Shown in pieces: positions 5,771 through 5,925 of a stretch of DNA of 5,925 nucleotides. Each line of letters starts with the position of its first letter. The stretch's first letter is position 1. The stretch spans positions 1-5,925 of the forward strand of contig CAIRND010000406.1 in the NCBI GenBank assembly GCA_903879825.1, written 5' to 3'. The translations under genes were made by a program, and so were the position numbers. The notes beneath the pieces were generated by a model. The model saw nothing but the letters and a program-made list of their open reading frames with translations, had not been told where the DNA came from and made no database searches. This stretch comes from an uncultured Geobacteraceae bacterium (GTDB taxonomy: Bacteria > Desulfobacterota > Desulfuromonadia > Geobacterales > Pseudopelobacteraceae).

Positions 5771-5790
5771 GATGAAAAACGTTTTTTATC
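5771..5790. repeat. Near-perfect 20-bp palindrome overlapping the end of the DUF3108-like gene
   Basis: GATGAAAAACGTTTTTTATC reads almost the same on both strands, with one mismatched pair. Its last two bases lie in the stop codon (5789-5791) of the minus-strand gene. It could be an AT-rich terminator hairpin with a T run after it, or a protein-binding site; the lack of a GC stem makes the terminator reading weak. Confidence 0.4.
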
Positions 5791-5925
5791 ACTTGATTTT
5801 CGTCGTTTCGGCTTCTTGAGGAGTTGCTTCAGCGGAGAGAAGTTCAAGTGTTACCGTGCCATGGGCGACTGATGCGACAATCTTGACCGGAACTTTAAGA
5901 GCGTTATCAGTCATCCAGATCAGAA
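5789..5925 (-). CDS. DUF3108-like protein, C-terminal 44 residues (5' end outside window)
   Basis: On the minus strand an open frame enters from the right edge and stops at TGA (5791-5789). It encodes 44 residues: LIWMTDNALKVPVKIVASVAHGTVTLELLSAEATP and a polar tail. The W-[LM]-[ST]-D-x-A-x-x-x-P-V pattern followed by a G-T/S-V-x-x-x-L strand is the usual end of DUF3108 proteins, which are exported or periplasmic proteins of unknown role in Gram-negative bacteria. Only the end is visible, so the family call is tentative. It is co-directional with the HsmA-like gene but separated from it by about 260 bp including the repeat element. Confidence 0.6.
   Translation of the reverse strand, partial: LIWMTDNALKVPVKIVASVAHGTVTLELLSAEATPQEAETTKIK

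Overview
The window is a 5.9 kb piece of a chromosome from a Gram-negative, probably anaerobic bacterium. I favour a Desulfuromonadales/Geobacterales-type member of the former Deltaproteobacteria. The reasons are the sensor-kinase architecture next to a B12-binding radical SAM gene, a DUF3108-like gene, and a CACGAAA-type intergenic repeat. This placement is inference from gene style; nothing here is a taxonomic marker.

Left part (1-2027, + strand): the 3' end of a rhodanese-domain protein, then a complete two-component system. The OmpR/PhoB-type response regulator is best started at ATG 238, not at the upstream GTG 175. The BaeS-like sensor histidine kinase follows with a 4-bp ATGA overlap. 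The three genes are close and co-directional and could be one transcript.

Middle (2028-3758): a 162-bp gap holds a clear 11-bp-spaced direct repeat, TCTTTAC-N4-TCTTTAC. This is the form of an OmpR/CpxR-class operator. A possible extended -10 and a weak terminator-like hairpin follow. The gap leads into a complete 488-aa cobalamin-binding radical SAM protein of the BchE/HpnR/HpnJ type, which ends at a strong 13-bp-stem hairpin. The simplest reading is that the kinase senses an envelope signal and the regulator switches on the radical SAM enzyme, which may modify a membrane lipid or cofactor. The substrate is unknown.

Right part (3759-5925): a complete AAA_14/DUF4143 ATPase on + with no Shine-Dalgarno sequence, then a non-coding stretch ending in a hairpin terminator. 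On the minus strand there is a small four-helix membrane protein of the HsmA/TIGR03987 type, a roughly 130-bp inverted-repeat element built from CACGAAA nonamers, and the 3' end of a DUF3108-like gene. No RNA genes, CRISPR arrays or transposase genes were seen.
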